Positions 37,312 through 49,668 of a stretch of DNA of 60,000 nucleotides are shown piece by piece. The stretch's first letter is position 1, and every line of letters begins with the position of its first letter. Both the position numbers and the translations under genes were made by a program. The notes below the pieces were generated by a model, which did not search any database, was not told the origin of the DNA, and was given only the letters and a program-made list of their open reading frames with translations. Source of the DNA: Apostichopus japonicus. Lineage: Eukaryota > Echinodermata > Holothuroidea > Aspidochirotida > Stichopodidae. Location of the stretch: NCBI RefSeq assembly GCF_037975245.1, contig NC_092561.1, positions 14,977,001 to 15,037,000 on the forward strand. The letters are read 5' to 3'.

Positions 37312-37930
37312 TAGCTCATACCAGCATGCTGGTGTGAGCTATTGTTACAGTGCAGCGTCTATCACTCTATCCGTCAACAATTGGTAAAACCGCTGCCACT
37401 CGCACAGTGTTTGATGGAATTTCATAGAACTTGGACACAAGGACCATTGGGTGTAGGGCCATCAGAGATGGTCCAAAATTTGGGGTCAAAGGTCACCTGT
37501 GGGCCGTAATGGGCCATTTTGTGGAAATACGCAAAATGCTTCTTCTCCTACAGATTCCATGGTACAATGTTGAGGGTTTGTCACGATAGTACTATGGTAG
37601 TTTTACATTCAGGGTGTTCATGAATTTGAGATCAAAGATCAACTAGGGGTCTTTTGTGGCCCGGGCCGCGGTCCTATATTTTCAAATTGCTCCTGTTCGT
37701 ACAGTGTATGGCCAATTATAATGAAACTTGGTCACAACGTTCCTCGGGATGAGAGTTACGAGGGGTGTTCGGAAAATTGAGGTCAAATGTCATTTAGGGG
37801 GTCATCGGGGTCATTCTTTGTAATATTTTCAAATATCTCAATCTCCTCAAGATTTTGATGGATCATATTCAAAGTTGAACTGATGATTGTTGGATTGTGT
37901 ACGAATAAGGTGATGCCTAAAAATTTTTTG
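37312..37930 (+). repeat. Palindrome-headed dispersed repeat with a DR1 motif
   Basis: It begins with a 30-base near-perfect palindrome (37312-37341; TAGCTCATACCAGCA and its inverse, one mismatch). About 600 bases follow with recurring phrases such as GGTCAAAGGTCA, AACTTGG and GGGTCAT. I have seen similar hairpin-headed repeats in invertebrate genomes, but the class is unknown. No coding potential. Confidence 0.55.
37483..37495 (+). promoter_or_regulatory. DR1 nuclear-receptor-like element
   Basis: GGGTCA A AGGTCA, two half sites in direct repeat with one base between them, is the consensus for RXR or HNF4-type receptors. It lies inside the dispersed repeat and may be incidental. Confidence 0.3.
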
Positions 37931-38609
37931 TCAAAAGTTAATTACAATTAATCCCCATTGTTTAAAAAAAATCTGAGCCTTCACTTTTTGCCAAAGCTCC
38001 TTTAATTTGTCTCCCAGTCTCTGCAGTGTTTGTTTACATTTGTGTTTAAGCTCTGCAGAGGCTGTTAGTGGAATTAAAGCAGGACTGGGAGTTGTTATTA
38101 ACTGTTGAACTGTAAGCATGAGAGCCCTATAGCCAATCAGCACTTGCCGATTCTTAGAAGTCTTTGAGCCTGAGGTATGTAGGCAGCTTGTGAAGTTATG
38201 TCTTGTGAGGAGTGCTTGTGAAGTTATTTCTGCTAAGGTAGAGGGGAGAAAGTTTAATAGGGTAGGTCAGTGGTATTGTCTGAGAGAGTGGGTAAAATAG
38301 GATTTAAAGGGGAAAATAGGAATTATAGCCAGTGGTGTGGCAAGGGTTCTGCTAACGGAGGGGGGTGGGGTATCCCTCATGGGCCCAAAATTGGTTTCGT
38401 GGGCCATACATTTTTAAGCTCGAAAAGGTAGGAGCTTCTGCACCATTGGTGTTCTAGTTTTAAAAATACACCCCTCCTCCCCCCCCCCCCCCAAATAAAA
38501 GACTAGGACAGGAATGGGAGATGGAGAAGCGAAGAGAACTCAAGAGAATGCAGAGAGTAGGAGAGGGTTGTAATGGAAAAGATGAGGGACAGATGGAATT
38601 GGGAATGTA

Positions 38610-39290
38610 ATGTTACTCTTATCCAATGGTGTGATGAAGTGGCAGGTTGGTATTGGGATGGGTAGGGGTAATTAGAGACAATATGATATGCTCTGAGAGC
38701 TGGTTACTAGGCCCAGGTTACTAGGCAGGTTACTAGACACAATACGCCATTCAGCGGTAAACATTAACGTATGAAATTGTTCCAAGCCCCTAAAACATAA
38801 ACTCCTAGTTACAAAAATACATTGGAATGTGAAATGGTAGCTAAAATTGAATAGAACAAAGATAATACAGTTAATACTCAACATTGTACCTCCTCATTGT
38901 ACCTCAACATGTTACTCCTATCCAATGATGTGATGAAGTGGCAGGTTGGTATTGGTATCGGTAGCCTCAGGGGTAAAGGTAGGGGTAAGAGACAATATGA
39001 TATGCTCTGATAGCTGGTTATACTAGGCCCAGTGCATGTACTCCACAATCCACACCCTACCTCCAAATGCCCTCGGATTGGCATTCTAAGTACCAAGTAT
39101 CACCATGGCTAAATATACTAATTCTTAATTAACAGCTACGCAATACGCGTCCACTCAGCCGTCTACGAAATGGTTCCAAGGCCTTAAAAACAAACTCCTA
39201 GATACAAAAATACTTTGAAATGTGAAATGGTAGTTAAAATTGAATAGAACAAAGATAATACAGATACTTAACATTGCACCCTCAACATCA
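38610..39290. repeat. Twofold tandem duplication, about 300 bp and longer
   Basis: Copies start with TGTTACTC at 38610 and 38910. Both contain GATGAAGTGGCAGGTTGGTA, GACAATATGATATGCTCTGA and TTGAATAGAACAAAGATAAT. The second copy carries an extra segment of about 80 bases near 39020-39140. Confidence 0.85.
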
Positions 39291-40779
39291 CCCCCCTCCC
39301 ACCCCCCCCTTAAACAGGTTCTGATTAATGAACTGTGTAATTTGATTACCTCAGAAGTTGAACAATCACACCTTTACATTCCCTTAACCTTATACTTACT
39401 ATAGTACATCCTATACAAATTGATTGATACAAATTCAGGATGACTTACTCAGTAGACACCTAAAATGTTAATGTTAATCCATTTTTAAAAATTCTAACCA
39501 AAATACGTTGTGCTAACTGCCTCCATGTTAAGAACAGGGTACTATAGGACGACATTCTAAGACTATTTGTCCTTTAAAAATTTGAAAGCGATTGTGGACA
39601 TGTCATTTGAGGTCTTATATTTTATCCCATTCAGTTTTTTAAGTTGCATCTGAGCTGGCACTGACCTAAAGGTCACATTTAATTGATGAACATCCGCTGT
39701 GTAACGGGTGATTTCTCAAAGACATTGAATTGTTATAGACTTACAACCTGGCTTGATGACAGTGTGTTTGAATCATGGTCTACAACATATCAACACTATA
39801 ATTTTATGCCTAAAATTCATCCTATAAAGGATCGAAAAATTGCAGGTTAATATTAAGTTGCAAAAGAGTACCCATCAGTTAAATTTTACATCATAAATAG
39901 AATATGTCTCAAGATGCAACTCTACAGAATCCTGGTAGTTTACTACACAGAGTTGTAAATCCTAAACAAACACTGATTACCATTAAAATTGAATACAACT
40001 TTTTATTTCTCTCATCTTGGATTGTGAAAAAAATCCCTCTAACTGATTAACGCCCCCCCTCTCCCACCCCCCCGGTAAATATCCAATGGCTTCTATAACA
40101 AACATTGTATATTATCTCCATTTGTCACTAGTTTTAATTCCTGTCCTAAAGCATACAGTTGAATCCTTTTGGCTTGCATTTATGACACTATTATGCACTA
40201 TTCTGTATACTATATATATATACAATCAAAGTACAGGCTAAATCCATCCATCTCATCAATCACTCGATCCAGAAGCGAGCGCGCATCCCAGTTGCAATTT
40301 TTTGCATCACATATTGCAAAAGCTACTTTTCACCAAATTTCATTAATGGCTATTAATAAGTCCATTCCGTTGACATAGAGACTTCCATCTCGCTCATTTT
40401 GGCGGGATATCATGATTTCATTGGCGAAAAATCTGCCACCAATCGACTGCCAGATGTAACAGTTGGGTCATTGTTTTCTGATAGAGCAGTGTAAATACTA
40501 AGCCCATTGTGCGTCGGATGTTACACAGTCGTCGTACCCTCGTTAATTAAAAAAAAAAAAAGAGGCTATTTTAGCCAAGTTTAGCACGAAAGATGTAATG
40601 AAAGGTTCTTGCCAATTATTTCTCTCAAATCTCATCGTTTTAATTTGGAAGCTTCTCACAGCATGTAGTCTCTTATAACAGCATATGCTAGTAATATTGC
40701 TACGTGCGGCCGATTTTCATAGCATCAATGAAAATATTTGGAGAGGAATAACAAGACTGGTTTTATTTTACGTTTATAA

Positions 40780-40935
40780 CATCGTGTTTATTCCTCGTCG
40801 GATCTCGCAATGCGGTGTGACGATGCCGTCGCTAGTTTGTTAGAGTAGTCTGTGTCACGTCCGTCGTTCGAGGGAGTAGCGTAAAAAAACTGTTCCCGTT
40901 CAACCGTCTCTAGGATCAATGAGGGGGTTTTCAAA
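40780..40935 (+). promoter_or_regulatory. CpG-rich putative internal promoter and 5-prime leader
   Basis: About 14 CpG dinucleotides occur in some 130 bases, against strong CpG scarcity in the surrounding intron. No TATA box is obvious. The island ends directly at the candidate first exon at 40936, which is the arrangement of a CpG-type promoter. A looser CpG-containing stretch continues upstream to about 40260. A transcription start cannot be placed from sequence alone. Confidence 0.45.
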
Positions 40936-40966
40936 ATGGAATGGGATTGGCCAGAATTGGGTTTAG
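40919..40966 (+). other. Short upstream ORF overlapping the alternative start codon
   Basis: An ATG 17 bases before the 40936 start opens a 15-codon frame that stops at TAG 40964-40966, inside the main coding segment and in a different frame. Its start context is moderate. If the leader is transcribed, scanning ribosomes could be diverted by it, which would lower translation of the Cys-rich isoform. It may have no function. Confidence 0.35.
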
Positions 40967-41060
40967 TAGAGCTGTTCGAAGATGCTCATCAGAAATTTGA
41001 GCATCTCGTTTATGGGGACTGCACAGTGCAGGACTGTAGTACCTGTTGCAAGACAAACGG
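40936..41060 (+). CDS. Candidate alternative first coding exon with a Cys-rich N-terminus
   Basis: A start codon in good context (A at -3, G at +4) opens a 125-nt coding segment that ends at consensus donor GTAAGT in phase 2, matching the phase-2 acceptor at 44819. The 41 codons begin MEWDWPELGLVELFED and end DCTVQDCSTCCKTN. The joined glycine codon then continues as LTPSEDEK. An in-frame TAA at 40882 shows that this is the first methionine of its frame. Four cysteines lie in the last dozen residues, so membrane attachment by palmitoylation in place of the transmembrane segment is plausible (inference). The exon sits next to a CpG-rich island. I do not recognise the peptide from any family. 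Confidence 0.55.
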
Positions 41061-43819
41061 GTAAGTTCACGGATTCGATTTGTAGTCGTGGATCTTGATG
41101 TGATCTTTGGGAATATATTGGTGAAAAATTGATTTGCTTTTTTTTTCGCCCGGAGATCGGCAGAATCTGTGAGGCAAGGAATTAATGATCAAAATGCATT
41201 ATTTTTGCAACGATATTATAATGATTCGTTTGATTTATGTTTTATGGAATTCTCAAGGATTTTGGTAGCTCTGTCAACTTGCAGAGCAGGATTTTCCTTG
41301 GCCAAAGTGTCGCAATCGTTTTAATCGTTGGCAAAGTTATGCTAATTAATGATCACTCAAAGAATCTTCCAATTTCTAGGAGATGTTTTGAATTTATTGC
41401 TCTATAAAAATAAACTATCTAGTGTCTTCTGGTGTTTTAACTTGTTGCATGAAAACAATTGTCAAATCAGACAAATGTTATTGTGATGAAATACTGTGCT
41501 CGGCATCTTGCTTTGTCTAAAATGCAGAGTTTATTGTATAAAGGGAGACTTGACCTCAGCTTCAGTTTATTAACAAACATTAACAAAACCCTACTGAGAT
41601 TTTAACTTGTTGCCTACTGCATTAAATGCCAACATAAGGACTGTATGCCAAATTTGTGTGTTTTTTTAATTAAACAGTTTGAAATTATAGACTGAGCAAG
41701 GGTGGTAGCCATATCCAAGAATATTTCATCTACACATTAAATTGAAGATTTTCATCACTTTAAGTTAATTAATTTGCCATTTAAGTGATTGCGTATATGA
41801 AATTAGATATTTGACATGGATTGGCGAGTCGCTATGATACTTCCCAAATAATATCAAGAATTAGGCTTTTCTTGGTCTAATGGAACCGACTGATAGGATA
41901 CTACAGATGAAGCTCTATTTATAGTACACACAGTTGAGATTGTGTTCATTCATGCATCATTCAGGCATTTTATTCAACACTTAATATCTGGATAAACTTC
42001 ACTGTTTTAATTGAACAAATACTAGTCCAATACAGTCCTTATGTTTGCAACTAAACATGTAAATATTTGCAAGATGGGATGCATCTGCTGAAAAAACTTG
42101 GCGTACAGTTCTTGCACGTTTCTGAACGCTTTTGATCGAGCCGTCAAATATTGCGATTAAATTTAAGAAGATTGCAGTTTTATTCAATTTGAAAAATATT
42201 TCCAAATTGTAGAGCAAAAGATAGAAGTTTCTTTAATTATAATTTTTCTGTTCATAAAGCTGAGCGATGCATTTGTTGAAAAGAAAGTGCAGCTAAATTA
42301 CCACAAAGGACGTTTCCTCGGATAGTTTTTTGAGCTGTCAGTTAAACATCTCGAGTGGCCATGTCCGGCTCTTTCTCCTCGACCGAATCTGCTTAAAGTA
42401 GTATGTTGCATTTTTCAAATATGATCGCTAGGGACAAAACTAATTTTAATATTTTGTAATGAGAAGTCACTGCTATCAAGCCAGATTGGATTTCTCTGCC
42501 ACATTTAAAGTTTTGAGAAATATTCCTTAAAGTTTCTGAGACTGATCAATAAAAGTGACTGAACAGCTTAGTTTAACACACAGACCTATTAGGTCAGATA
42601 ATCCTATGCTACACAAAAGTCAATGAAAAAAAAACATCAATACTTTGCTGCTTTAATAAACATGTTTAGAATCCACTACAAATTTTAAAGAACAACTGTT
42701 GTTGAGTGTCATACAAGCTTGGTGCTCTATTGTTTATATGGAGTTAAAAGAAAAAATGTCTTGTCTCAGTTAAAATAATAATTAATATGCAAAGAAATAT
42801 GTTCTTAAGTATTTGTATGACCAGCGAGCAGCTTCCCTGGTTGGACTATAATGGCACTTATGAAAGAAATAATGGTTGTGTCAAGAAGGAAAAAAAACTA
42901 AAATGCTAAAAATATTTGTAGTTTTTGTATAGACTGTAAGAACATTTGATACTGGTAGATATATTTTGCAAGTTATATCCACTGAACTATTCGATTTTTC
43001 CAGTGTCTTCAAAAATCCTGCAACCCATTGGAAAGTTTTGACACTTTTGGTCACACTCCATAGTTTGTGAACTGTCAGCAGTATAAAATCATTTTCATTT
43101 TCCCAAAATTTTGTCTTTGGATATTTTACAGACAAATGACTCATATACATGCATAGTAGATTATGGCCAATATCTCTGATGCACATTAAATTATCCAGCT
43201 ATACCTGACTGTTAATTGTCACTAGAGCCTCTCAATTCTAGTCAATGGAAAAAATGTAGGCTTGCTATATAGACCAAGGACTTATGGCAGCATTATTGAT
43301 GGGAGGGAAAAAAGATGTTTTGTTACTTCAAACTTGGATCAATGATCTTTCAGGGAAATTCACAATTGATGTTTTAGCTTAATGGTATCGTGTTTTATAT
43401 GTCATCTGAGTCATATCTACTGTTGCTGCATATACTTATGTATTTGATACGACAATAAATAAAAGATAAAATGACTTTTCGTGCCTAAAAGCTTCCGAGT
43501 AACAAACTCAGGTCTCGTCTTTCGGCACAATTGTTATCGTTATTTAAGTTGAAACTAATATGCATATAGTTAAGAATTAAGTTTTTAAACACTTTGGATT
43601 AATTTGATCCGGGGTTTCAAAGAAGATTTTGCTCTGTTCTGTCTTTGTCCATTCTTTTGTTTTTGTTGAGTGATTTCAACAGTGCAATGTTGTAGGAAAG
43701 TCCATTGACTGTACAGTATGTAAAAACGTTGTGGATGTTCCTTCACATTTAGCTATTGGTATGAAAGCGTGTGTGTGGAATATCATGCTACAGTGTATCT
43801 GGTGGAGACTATGGCTTGT

Positions 43820-43960
43820 CCTTGGCTTAATAAGAATAATAATAATAATAACCAGCAGTTATTTTTAGGACGCTTAAGCGACCACAAATGTGGGAGAAAC
43901 CCGCAAGGGCTTATGGATTAAAACTTACAAGTTGACGGGGGGGGGTCCAATTCAACATTT
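43820..43960 (+). repeat. Dispersed repeat next to an (AAT) run, copy A
   Basis: It starts in an (ATA) run and contains AGCGACCACAAATGTGGGAG, AACCCGCAAGGGCT and ATGGATTAAAACTT. The inverse complement of 58690-58810 matches most of it. It is probably a small retroposon. Confidence 0.6.
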
Positions 43961-44419
43961 TGACACAAATTTGGAATCTTTTCATTTTTAAAATAGTCAT
44001 TTCAGATGGGAAAACCATAGATTGCTCTTGGATGAAAAACCCACCTTACTATGACCTTGCTTATCATGGCTTATCATGGCTGAGATATCGAAAATTATGC
44101 CATGTTAGTATTTCAAAAAAATGATGCGTACATTTCGAAAGAAAACAATTTTTTTTACAAGAATAGATATGATATTATGTGTGATATTTAGTTTATTTGA
44201 CTAATCATTGCTGTGGTGCAGACTGACCTAATTCTGATGTCAGTTTAGCTGTACATGAATGGTAATCAGGTGAAAGAAAGAGAATGTTTGAAATTGAATA
44301 TTTAGCTCTAAGGCTAGCTTAGCTTTAACTTGGCCGAAGAATAGCTCAATGGCACTGAATGAAAAGGTTTCTTTTTCTCAAAATAAAATAAATCATTAAA
44401 GAATTACATTGCCTTCAAA

Positions 44420-44491
44420 TTATATATATATTATGATATATATAATATTATTATTAATATTTAATATATATTATATATATAATAATATATG

Positions 44492-44528
<37 letters not shown>

Positions 44529-44540
44529 GATATATATATT
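44420..44540. repeat. TA/AAT-rich microsatellite tract
   Basis: (TA)n runs alternate with ATTATTATTAATATTTAATA. It is strongly self-complementary and lies about 280 bases upstream of linker exon 3. Confidence 0.9.
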
Positions 44541-44818
44541 GCACATTTAAAGGTGCATTTAATGTGTTATGCACACAGTAAAATTTGAATGCTTTGGTTG
44601 GATATGCCAAAATGTCTATAACCTGACCCTGTTTGCTATTTAAAAGTATCAGAAGTAATTTTACAAAGTCACCATGGTATCTGTTGATTGTTTTATTCAT
44701 TTCAATGATCAAAATATTAATATTTTGCATGTTTTCACATTCTTTAGTGTTATTTTTTTTTGTTTCTGTTTATTCATAATTAACATTCCAACATTCATTT
44801 GTCTACTAATCCATACAG

Positions 44819-44947
44819 ACTAACACCATCTGAAGATGAAAAGCCTACCACTACCTTTGAGAAGGTCCAACCACGGGGCCCAAGGTCCATGTCCCTAACA
44901 CCTGCCAGTAGCACACCCATCAGAGACGACGATGAAGGCAACAGATC
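44819..44947 (+). CDS. Linker exon 3 of the synaptotagmin-7-like gene (symmetric 129-nt cassette)
   Basis: The acceptor is CCATACAG and the donor is GTAGGT. The exon is 129 nt and phase 2-2, so it is another frame-neutral cassette. It reads LTPSEDEKPTTTFEKVQ, then PRGPRSMSLTPASSTPIR and an acidic DDDEGNR tail. It is rich in Ser, Thr and Pro, with SEDE (a casein-kinase-2-like acidic site) and TP sites, and has no membrane segment or recognisable fold. It is also the exon into which the alternative first exon at 40936-41060 would splice, because both junctions are phase 2. It is too short and low in hydrophobic content to appear as a long open frame. Confidence 0.7.
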
Positions 44948-47900
44948 GTAGGTTTTCTCAGTTTCATCTTTTTACTCTCATCCAATTGTGAACCCGTTTC
45001 TTCCTTACAGCTAAATTTGCTTATATATTATATATTTCTAATGAAAGGTGCAAACATTATGCTTGAAGTTTTGAAACAATGCCTGGAGGTGAAAAATTGC
45101 AAAGATCAGTTTGTACTTAGCGGTGTAACTAAATATCACAGGAAGTGATAATTTCGTGGGGTAACACAAAAATTTTCTGGTCAACTTTTGCTAAAATGCA
45201 GTAATCTGGGTTTAAGAAACAGCTAGAGCCACATGCTGAACTATGTAAACAATTAATGCGTGGCCAAAATTGTTTTGGAAACAAACAGTAATTCCATATT
45301 CAAAATGAGAGAAAACATAAAACTTCAGAAGATTGGTTCATTAATTATTAGGATCATGGTTAAAAATTGGTTGGTTAGATGAGAAATTTAAAGAAAGAGT
45401 AAAGGCTAGCTAATATTTCCTAATTTTGTGTTCTCATACACACACAAATAAACTGGCCTGTGAGATAACATAGAGGACACCTGCAGGCTGTTTGTTATTT
45501 TGTTATATTAAAATTACCAAATAACAGACTGCCATATATGTCAAATGTTTGAAATTTGTAAGCATATGTTATCCAACACAGTGTTTTACGAGTACACAAC
45601 GTGTGCCAGTTGAATAAGTTACATTATGATGTGCATCAGTTGGTATTACAATCGTTAATATTTTATTGCTTTGATCTGTGCACACTATATATATATATAT
45701 ACAGTACGTGTCAGGATGGAAAGTTGTTCAAGGGAAAAACTGCTCCAGAGATGTATACCTAAATATTATTTAATATTCATAATTTCCAAGGGGGTCTTTG
45801 ACCACAACCCATAATTGTATAAGTTTTGTAATATGCATCAATTGGCATTTTGATCCCAAAAGTTTGAAGCTTGGGTATTTTATCATAGAAATGTGTGACA
45901 GATGTGTTAAAACATGCACGTTAGTGAAATCACTGCAATGTGGTATGCCTCGCTAGAACAGAAAGATACATAAATAATGATATAGTCTGAATGTCGTGCT
46001 TAATGTCAGGCTTATAGATAATTTGAGTCTAAATGCCATGGCCATGGCAGGCTTGGTAAGAAACTTCAGCCCAAACATTGTACTTTCTAGGTGTTTGTTC
46101 AAACACAATTAGTCCCCTGATTGATTTGTCGGTTCAAGCATTGTGCCCATGTCAGGCGTGGACATAATTGGAGTCCAAATGTCGTGCTCCGGAGACAATA
46201 AGTGCTGCTATTTTTATGCCTTGCCAGGGCTCGATATGTTGTCAAACTCAGTGTCAGCCTCCATGAGTGGCTGGTCTGACATTTGCTAGCATTTATAAAG
46301 TGAGCTTCATATTTTCATATTTCGGGGCTTAGAATCAGTGTCGGCCTCAAGGTCATCGTGGCAAAATCAGCATCATGTCAGCCTTCTATTTATGTACAGT
46401 TTTAACAACTTTTACTTCCTCGAAACATGTCTACAAAGTGCATTACGAACTAGTCAAGGGAAAAGTGGTGTTGAATGTTAACTAATGTTGTTTTCGTATG
46501 AATTAGTTATACAAACATGTTTTGGTTGAGTAATCATGCTAAACATCAGCACTGAGGATACAATGATATCATCAATTAAGCCTTAAAGGAGCACTCCAGA
46601 AATTAATAATTTATTTTAAATTTTAAAGGTACATATTCTCAAAACCCTCAGTAGCTAGAAATATTAATAAGCAAGCATTCAATTCTTCTTGTTTTTTTGT
46701 GTGATATATCAATACTAAAACTCTGCCTAATGTCATTTGTTTTTCACTTTAATTTAGGTGAACATTAAACAACAATATTAAAGTCCATTTACCTACCTAC
46801 CCATGTGACTCTGTTATTCCCATGTGACTATATACCCAAGTGCTATATACCCAAGTGAGTCCTCTTAATAAATAGAAATCTATGCACCTTTAACATATAT
46901 ATGAAAGTGTCTCACTGTGGTACAGTATAGATAAAATTGTGGGCAAGTTACAAAGATTAAACTGGATCCAGCTGTTAAAGTCTACAACATAAGTCCATTA
47001 TAGTGTCTCATTGAGGTGCATACAGACAGCGTTTGCATGCGGGCAAGATGATACTCTGTAGGCCTATACCCATGAAAGTGACTCACTGTGCTGCACCATG
47101 CCGCTACACTGTGGAAGCATATATATCGCAATCTGGAGTATCTGAGTATAGGTTAATACATATATAGTCGCACACAGCAGCATACAGCCAGACTTCTCTG
47201 TTGACATGCAGAGCTAACTGAGAAACTTTAATAAATTCCCGTGCTTGATGAATTTGAGACTAATTTCATGTTTTTTTAACATTTATTACCTCATGGGAAC
47301 ACAGTTATAACCTAATTTGCTACTAAAGGTTAAAACATTGGCTCCCTTTTATGTTCTCCATAGTATCTACTGCTCTGTTAATTATGCTATTAATCGGGAA
47401 CTTAGAAATTAATGTCATTTTAGTCCTTTATGATCACTAACTTTATTATTGCCATGAATTTTATAATTTGATTCAATACTGAGTGAAAAGGAATTGGCTT
47501 CTCAACTAATTTGTGTAGACCATGAATAATTTAATCACATCCAACAGACAAGGTGATACAATCATTATGCGATTGTCATGATTGGACACAGATTTTTTAC
47601 AGCCAGTATAAGAGGTGTATAAGCCAGCGTCTCATATCACCCCTCCAAAATGAGATTCGGAAATGAGCTCCCAAATATCTTGTCTTCGGTTCAATCAATA
47701 TCATGCATATCAAATTGCTTAGTACTTAACCAAGGTTATTGTTTCTTTTGTTTTACATAAATTGGAAAGTAAAACTGGTCTTTTTTTTGGCCTTGGATAA
47801 TTAGGTTACTAGGTTTACTTTTCTAAATGCTCACTTGATGGATTGCTGATCCAATTTTTAATCACTGAAATTTTAGGTTTCCAGTAATGAATCAATCACA

Positions 47901-49592
47901 TTTGAGTTAGCCATGTCAGTCACTAAGGGCAAAGGTCAACTCCTTCTTGGAAATACTGGGGTACAGTATAGTGCAGTAGCTATCACAAAGAGTAGTTGGG
48001 CGGCTTTGGTAAGAAATTTACAGCAAATGATTTGTCAAATACAGAGCTTAACTACAGAATGTGGTGTTCGGCACCTTGCCCCTTTAAAGAGAGCAATGTT
48101 CAATAGTGATTATTTCTTATATGTACCTATCACACTTGCAATATGACATATTATGCCTAAATAGTACATTCAACGATCAAAGAAGAAGAAAAAAACAGAT
48201 GTGTCTCTCAAATAAATTTTTCAATGTCGATTCAAAATTATTTTAACCATATTTTATTTGGGGTACCGTAGTCAGTCACACGGCCAAACATTAGACTACC
48301 TGGAGATGGAAAAATTATTGAACATGAATGAAAACAAACGAAACAAAAGAGTTATAGACTTTGTATATAAACTTTTGCAAGTAACTTATTGATGAATGTA
48401 AGGTTATAAGGGACTACAATTGTGTTAACTTTAGGGTAGTGTGCATATACATTTTTGCCATTTAGCTAATTTCAAAGCCACTAGTGAATATAATAATTTG
48501 AAAGCAGTTGTTTTTAATATTCAAAACTCATTCACCAATCCCGAGGCCTGCATGTTATAACCCGTCTAAAAAAATTGCGACTTTAAACGAAATAATCTAT
48601 TCATGTGGTTGCATATAATTTCCAATCATATACATAAATATTTCTTCAAGTGTTGAGAGAGGACCCTCTACGTTCAGAAGGCCGTTACAGCTTTAATATT
48701 ATAGCGATTTAATTTTTTTTTCCCCCTCGTATTCTTTATCTGTGATAGCCATTAACTTATCAAGTGGAGGTACCATGTAGGTTAGACAGGAACTGTTTTC
48801 CCATCTTCACTATCAATTTCAAGAGCCACTTTACGTTAACAGCTTTGCTGCTGGCTCTAAATGCAAGGAAGGAAAAAAAAATGATATGAAATTGATGTAG
48901 AATTAGTTAATAAGTAGAGAGTACTTTGAAGAACGTGTCTCATAATCAAAAGAAAATATTCCTTTTCTTTACTTTTTGTCAGAGCGGTACAAAGAAAGGA
49001 AAAGCATTTATTAAAGACAAATTTCCTGGTGTGCTACATTTAGTATGGCGGAAATATAAAGTTTGACGAGGAAACCTTGGGATCAGGATTATTGCTTCTG
49101 GCAACATCAGTATGGGCTTGATAGATCATTTGAAAATTGTAGAGGTTGTTGAAAAGTAAATGTGTACCCGTAAAGATGATCCATACGCTGTCTTAATGTA
49201 CTCTGTACTCTCCAACGATAAGGTAATTTACCTAAATAACTGCAGTTCTATGGTAATCCTTAAATAAAGAATGTGGTCCATACACTCAGTTTAATTCTAA
49301 ACAGTCACAAAAAATAAAGGTATTTTAAGACCATAAGAAACAGATTGGGTTCATCATCAATCGAAACAAGGGCATGTTGATTTGTGAAATGAAGAGGGTG
49401 AAGGGTTTTATTATTAAACTGCACTGACAAGAATTTTTAGTATTTTCTAAAGATGAGAGAGATGAAACTAAGGATACATGTATCTCATATTTGGGTAAAA
49501 TAACTTTTTTTCCCCATAAAATTATGGATCAATCTGTCCATTAGTTAAAAGATCTTTCTGTATATATATATCATTGATTTGAATATCTAGTT

Positions 49593-49668
49593 GTCCTATC
49601 TGTCTGTCCATTCTGTCTGTCTGTTTGTCTGTATGTTAAACTGTCAGTCTGTCCATCTAACTGCTGTG
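49593..49668. repeat. (TCTG)-type imperfect microsatellite
   Basis: GTCTGTC and TCTGTCTGT units recur with substitutions over about 75 bases inside the intron before linker exon 4. Confidence 0.75.

Larger units (their letters stand above)
35108..44818 (+). other. Intron between linker exons 2 and 3 (9.7 kb), host of the alternative first exon
   Basis: This is a GT-AG intron. It contains homopolymer runs (about 35840-35857 T), a palindrome-headed dispersed repeat (37312 to about 37930), a roughly 300-bp tandem duplication (38610-39290), the CpG-rich promoter and first exon (40780-41060), a dispersed repeat (about 43820-43960) and a TA-rich tract (44420-44535). I see nothing gene-like in 35530-37300, 39300-40250 or 41070-43800. 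Confidence 0.55.

Noticed and set aside
47913-48146. 77-codon frame in the intron before linker exon 4
   Set aside because: No recognisable motif, no splice context and no repeat match; treated as chance.
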